A stretch of 64,000 nucleotides of DNA, from the NCBI RefSeq assembly GCF_020707265.1, contig NZ_JAJFEQ010000009.1, forward strand, positions 186,001 through 250,000. The letters run 5' to 3'. This document shows positions 60,880 through 64,000 of this stretch, piece after piece (position 1 is the stretch's first letter; every line of letters begins with the position of its first letter). The position numbers and the translations under genes were made by a program. The notes below the pieces were generated by a model. It was not told the DNA's origin and did no database searches. It saw only the letters and a program-made list of their open reading frames with translations. This DNA comes from Massilia sp. IC2-477 (lineage in GTDB: Bacteria; Pseudomonadota; Gammaproteobacteria; Burkholderiales; Burkholderiaceae_D).

Positions 60880-63723
60880 ATGAAGATGTCTCCCTTGCCC
60901 CTCCTGCTGGCCGCGTGTTTTGCGTCCACCGCCTTGACCCCGGCCCACGCCGCTGTGAAACCCGCAGCTGCCGCCCCGAAGGCGCAGCTGAAAGTGGACT
61001 ACCAAAAGTTTACGCTGCCCAACGGCCTGGAGGTGATCTTCCACATCGACCGCTCGGATCCAGTGGTGGCGGTGAACCTGACCGCGCACGTTGGTTCGGC
61101 CCGCGAGAAGGCCGGCCGCACCGGCTTTGCCCACCTGTTCGAACATCTGCTGTTCCTAGAATCGGAAAACCTGGGCAAGGGCGGTCTCGACAAGATGACG
61201 GCGCGCATCGGCGGCTCGGGCGCGAACGGGTCGACCTCGACGGACCGCACCAACTACCTGCAAACCGTGCCGAAGGATGCGCTGGAAAAGATGATCTGGG
61301 CCGAAGCGGACAAGCTCGGCTGGTTCATCAATACCGTGACCGACCCGGTGCTGGCCAAGGAAAAGCAGGTCGTCAAGAACGAGAAGCGCCAGGGCGTCGA
61401 CAATGCGCCGTACGGCCACACCCGCTACGTCATCAACAAGGCGCTGTATCCGAACGACCACCCCTACAACTGGCAGGTGATCGGCTCGCTGGACGACCTG
61501 CAGAACGCAACCCTGGACGACGTCAAGGAATTCTTCCGCCTGTGGTACGTGCCGAACAACGTGACCCTGGTGCTGGCGGGCGACTTCGATCCGGTGCAAG
61601 CGCGCAAGTGGGTTGAGAAGTATTTTTCGGAGATCAAGCGCGGCGAGCCGGTCAAGGCCATCGCCAAGCGTCCGGGCGTGGTCAAGCAGACCGTCAAGCT
61701 GGCGCATGAAGACAACTTCGCCAAGCTGCCCGAGCTGACCATGGCCTGGCCGACCGTCGAGGACCTGCATCCGGATTCGTATGCGCTCGAAGTGCTGGCC
61801 GAATACCTGTCCCAGACCAAGCGCGCACCCTTCTACAAGGTGCTGGTGGAAGACAGCAAGGTGGCGCCGAACGTCCAGATCTATAACCAGAGCGCCGAGA
61901 TTGCCGGCCAGTTCATGCTGCGCGTGCGTGCCTTTGAGAACAAACCTCTCGATGAAGTCGCGGGCGAAGTCGACAAGGCGTTCGCGAAATTTGAGAAGGA
62001 AGGCATCCCGGAGCGCGACCTGAACCGCATCAAGGCGGGCCTGGAGACGCGCTTCTACAACTCGCTGTCGAGCGTGCTGGGCAAGTCGGCGCTGCTGGCC
62101 GAATACAACTACCTGAACGGCAACCCGGGCACTATCTCGGACAGCATCAAGAAAACCCTGGCGGTCACGCCGGCGGACGTGCGCCGTGTATATGACACCT
62201 ATATTAAGGGCAAGCCGTACGTCGCGACCAGCTTCGTCCCGAAGGGCAAGCTCGCGCTGGCCCTGAGCGGTTCAAGCAAGGCCGACGTGGTCGAAGAGAA
62301 GGTGGTGCAGGGCGCCGAAGCGGCGGTCGATCCGACCGTCAATGCGCAGTACGCGAAGACGCCGTCCAGGTTCGACCGCAGCAAGGAACCGCCCTATGGT
62401 CCGACCCCGGCCGTGAAAGTGCCGCAGGTGTGGGACACCACGCTGGCCAACGGCATGCGCGTGCTCGGCATCGAGAACAAGGAAGTACCGCTGGTCCAGT
62501 TCGACATCGCGATCGACGGCGGCCTGCTGCTCGACAAGGCCGACAAGGTGGGCGTGGCCAACCTGCTGGCGCGCATGCTGACGCAGGGGACGGCGAAGCG
62601 GACCCCGCAGGAACTGGAAGAAGCGATCCAGCAGCTGGGCGCCTCCATCAATGTGTCGGCACGCAGCGAAGACATCCGCATCAGCGTGAACACGCTGGCG
62701 CGCAACTTCCAGGCGACCGTCGACCTGGTCGAGGAAATGCTCCTGCAGCCGCGATGGGACGAGAAGGAATTCGCCCTCATCAAGCAAAGCGTACTGAGCC
62801 AGATCCGCCAGCAGGACGCGGAACCGAATGCCATCGCCAGCCGCCATTTCGCCAAACTGGTCTATGGCAAGGACGACCCGCGTTCGCGCAACATCCTCGG
62901 CACCGCCGACAGCATCAATGCGATCACCATGGACGATCTGAAGGCCTACTACGCGGCCAATGTGTCGCCTTCGGTCGCGCGCATGCACGTGGTCGGCGCC
63001 TTGCCGAAGGCGGGCGTGTCCGCGTCGCTGGCCGGCCTGGGCCGCTCTTGGCGTGCCAAGCCGGTTGCGCTGCCGGCCGCAACGAGCACGGTAGGCGCGC
63101 CGGCCCCGGCGAAAGTCTATTTCGTCGACGTGCCGGACGCGAAGCAGTCGGTGCTGCAGGTCGGCTACCGCGCGCTGGCCGTGACCGATGCGGATTACTA
63201 CCCGGCCACCGTCACCAACTATATCCTGGGCGGTGGCGGCTTCGCCTCGCGCCTGACCCAGCAGCTGCGCGAGGGCAAGGGCTATACCTATGGCATCAAT
63301 TCGAGCTTCGGCGGCAGCAAGAGCTCAGGCCCCTTCGTGATCGCCAGCGGCGTACGCAGTAACGTGACGCTGGAATCGACCCAGCTGGTCAAGCAGATCC
63401 TGCAGGACTATCCGCAGACCTACTCGGAAGCCGACCTGGAGACCACCAAGAACTTCCTGATCAAGAGTAATGCCCGCGCCTTTGAAACTGCCGGCGCCAA
63501 GCTGGCCATGCTCGACAACATCAGCAAGTACGGCTGGCGTGCCGACTACATCAAGGAGCGCGAGCGCATCGTGCAGGGCATGACGCTGCCGCAGGTCCAG
63601 GCGCTGTCGACCCGGTACCTCGATCCGTCGAAGATGGTGTGGCTGGTGGTGGGCGATGCCAAGACCCAGCTTCCGCGCATGAAGGAGCTGGGCTTCAACG
63701 AGCCGGTGCTGATCGAGAAATAA
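60880..63723 (+). CDS. Exported M16-family metallopeptidase (two-repeat)
   Basis: A 947-residue protein with a signal peptide (SPLPLLLAACFASTALTPAHA). The inverted zinc motif HLFEH (HxxEH) is at 85-89 with the downstream Glu region ADKLGWFINTVTDPVLAKEK. A complete second, non-catalytic half begins near residue 510 (VWDTTLANGMRVLGIENKEVPL), so both halves of the peptidase clam are in one chain. It probably degrades small peptides in the periplasm. ATG 60880 starts the signal peptide; the longer frame upstream has no ribosome site. Confidence 0.9.
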   Translation: MKMSPLPLLLAACFASTALTPAHAAVKPAAAAPKAQLKVDYQKFTLPNGLEVIFHIDRSDPVVAVNLTAHVGSAREKAGRTGFAHLFEHLLFLESENLGKGGLDKMTARIGGSGANGSTSTDRTNYLQTVPKDALEKMIWAEADKLGWFINTVTDPVLAKEKQVVKNEKRQGVDNAPYGHTRYVINKALYPNDHPYNWQVIGSLDDLQNATLDDVKEFFRLWYVPNNVTLVLAGDFDPVQARKWVEKYFSEIKRGEPVKAIAKRPGVVKQTVKLAHEDNFAKLPELTMAWPTVEDLHPDSYALEVLAEYLSQTKRAPFYKVLVEDSKVAPNVQIYNQSAEIAGQFMLRVRAFENKPLDEVAGEVDKAFAKFEKEGIPERDLNRIKAGLETRFYNSLSSVLGKSALLAEYNYLNGNPGTISDSIKKTLAVTPADVRRVYDTYIKGKPYVATSFVPKGKLALALSGSSKADVVEEKVVQGAEAAVDPTVNAQYAKTPSRFDRSKEPPYGPTPAVKVPQVWDTTLANGMRVLGIENKEVPLVQFDIAIDGGLLLDKADKVGVANLLARMLTQGTAKRTPQELEEAIQQLGASINVSARSEDIRISVNTLARNFQATVDLVEEMLLQPRWDEKEFALIKQSVLSQIRQQDAEPNAIASRHFAKLVYGKDDPRSRNILGTADSINAITMDDLKAYYAANVSPSVARMHVVGALPKAGVSASLAGLGRSWRAKPVALPAATSTVGAPAPAKVYFVDVPDAKQSVLQVGYRALAVTDADYYPATVTNYILGGGGFASRLTQQLREGKGYTYGINSSFGGSKSSGPFVIASGVRSNVTLESTQLVKQILQDYPQTYSEADLETTKNFLIKSNARAFETAGAKLAMLDNISKYGWRADYIKERERIVQGMTLPQVQALSTRYLDPSKMVWLVVGDAKTQLPRMKELGFNEPVLIEK

Positions 63724-63734
63724 GGAGTAGCAGG

Positions 63735-64000
63735 ATGGCCGAACATCGCATTACCGACCTCGCGGCGCTGGAGGCGCTGTTCGGCGCCGTCGCGCCGCCT
63801 TCGATCGCCAAGGAAACCGACCGCCTGCATCCGGTCTACGCGCGCTGGATCGCACAGTCGCGCTTCGCGCTGCTGGCGACCAGCGGCGCGGGCGGGCTGG
63901 ACGTGTCGCCGCGCGGCGACGCCGGGCCCTTGGTGCGCATCCTGGATGCGCAGACCCTGCTTCTGCCCGAGCGGCGCGGCAACAACCGCATCGACAGCCT
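63735..64000 (+). CDS. PNPOx-like flavin-binding protein, N-terminus
   Basis: The gene runs off the right edge; 88 codons are visible. RFALLATSGAGGLDVSPRGDAGPLVRILD is the split-barrel flavin-binding start of pyridoxamine 5'-phosphate oxidase-like proteins, with the helix LHPVYARWIAQS before it. GGAG and ATG 63735 lie 11 bases after the M16 stop, so it may be cotranscribed. Activity unknown. Confidence 0.75.
   Translation, partial: MAEHRITDLAALEALFGAVAPPSIAKETDRLHPVYARWIAQSRFALLATSGAGGLDVSPRGDAGPLVRILDAQTLLLPERRGNNRIDS

Overview
The window is a high-GC, densely packed chromosomal segment of a betaproteobacterium. The protein sequences look like Oxalobacteraceae, most likely Massilia or a close relative. 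This assignment rests on protein resemblance, GC content and gene order; there is no rRNA or other marker in the window. I saw no tRNA, rRNA, CRISPR array, insertion sequence or prophage. The main theme is respiration at low oxygen and its control.

Layout. 0-3.4 kb: start of a MAPEG-type gene, a two-domain glycosyltransferase and a YdjM-like membrane hydrolase. 3.4-16.9 kb: an FNR-controlled block with an Aer-like receptor, a degenerate hemN paralog, hemN, a SafE/TauE-type membrane protein, ccoI, ccoS, a DksA/TraR-type gene on the other strand, then ccoNOQP-ccoG-ccoH (cbb3 oxidase). Four TTGAT-N4-(A/G)TCAA sites precede the Aer-like receptor, the paralog, hemN and ccoN. Each lies the same distance from a -10 element, as in class II FNR promoters. 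The regulator itself, fnr, lies at 25.5-26.2 kb. 16.9-25.5 kb: assorted genes (ThuA, DUF885 peptidase-like protein, serine hydrolase, VOC protein, metallophosphoesterase, EamA exporter with an AraC regulator). 26.3-28.1 kb: a secreted-type zinc metalloprotease with a gene remnant just upstream.

28.3-31.0 kb: a bd-type, cyanide-insensitive-like quinol oxidase (cioAB) with a 47-residue DUF2474 subunit. 31.1-40.7 kb: a tightly coupled eleven-gene operon for a membrane-bound, cysteine-type formate dehydrogenase. It carries the TorD-type chaperone, DUF3305, DUF3306 and a polyferredoxin, plus three small exported proteins of unknown role. 40.8-42.5 kb: an acyl-CoA synthetase. 42.5-43.0 kb: a 0.5 kb stretch with a good promoter and strong hairpins but no convincing gene. 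43.0-55.2 kb: a UspA-like protein, a SET-domain methyltransferase, pncB, an MCP, a MerR-HTH/GAF regulator with two tandem palindromes upstream, a Yellow-type beta-propeller protein with topoisomerase IB, an Na+/H+ antiporter and a hybrid histidine kinase. 55.3-60.2 kb: a catabolic operon (fused salicylyl/2-aminobenzoyl-CoA-type monooxygenase-reductase, enoyl-CoA hydratase, acyl-CoA dehydrogenase, RidA). 60.2-64 kb: pagP, a fused M16 peptidase and the start of a PNPOx-like gene.

How it works together. Oxygen-sensing FNR would switch on the high-affinity cbb3 oxidase, its copper ATPase and assembly factors, oxygen-independent haem synthesis and an aerotaxis-type receptor. The bd-type oxidase and formate dehydrogenase add a second quinol oxidase and an electron donor, but I found no FNR site in front of either. 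The most unusual observations are the duplicated hemN promoter and leader driving a paralog that has lost its iron-sulfur cluster, a shared leader inverted repeat, the structured non-coding segment at 42.5-43.0 kb, and the tandem palindromes at 47.44-47.48 kb.
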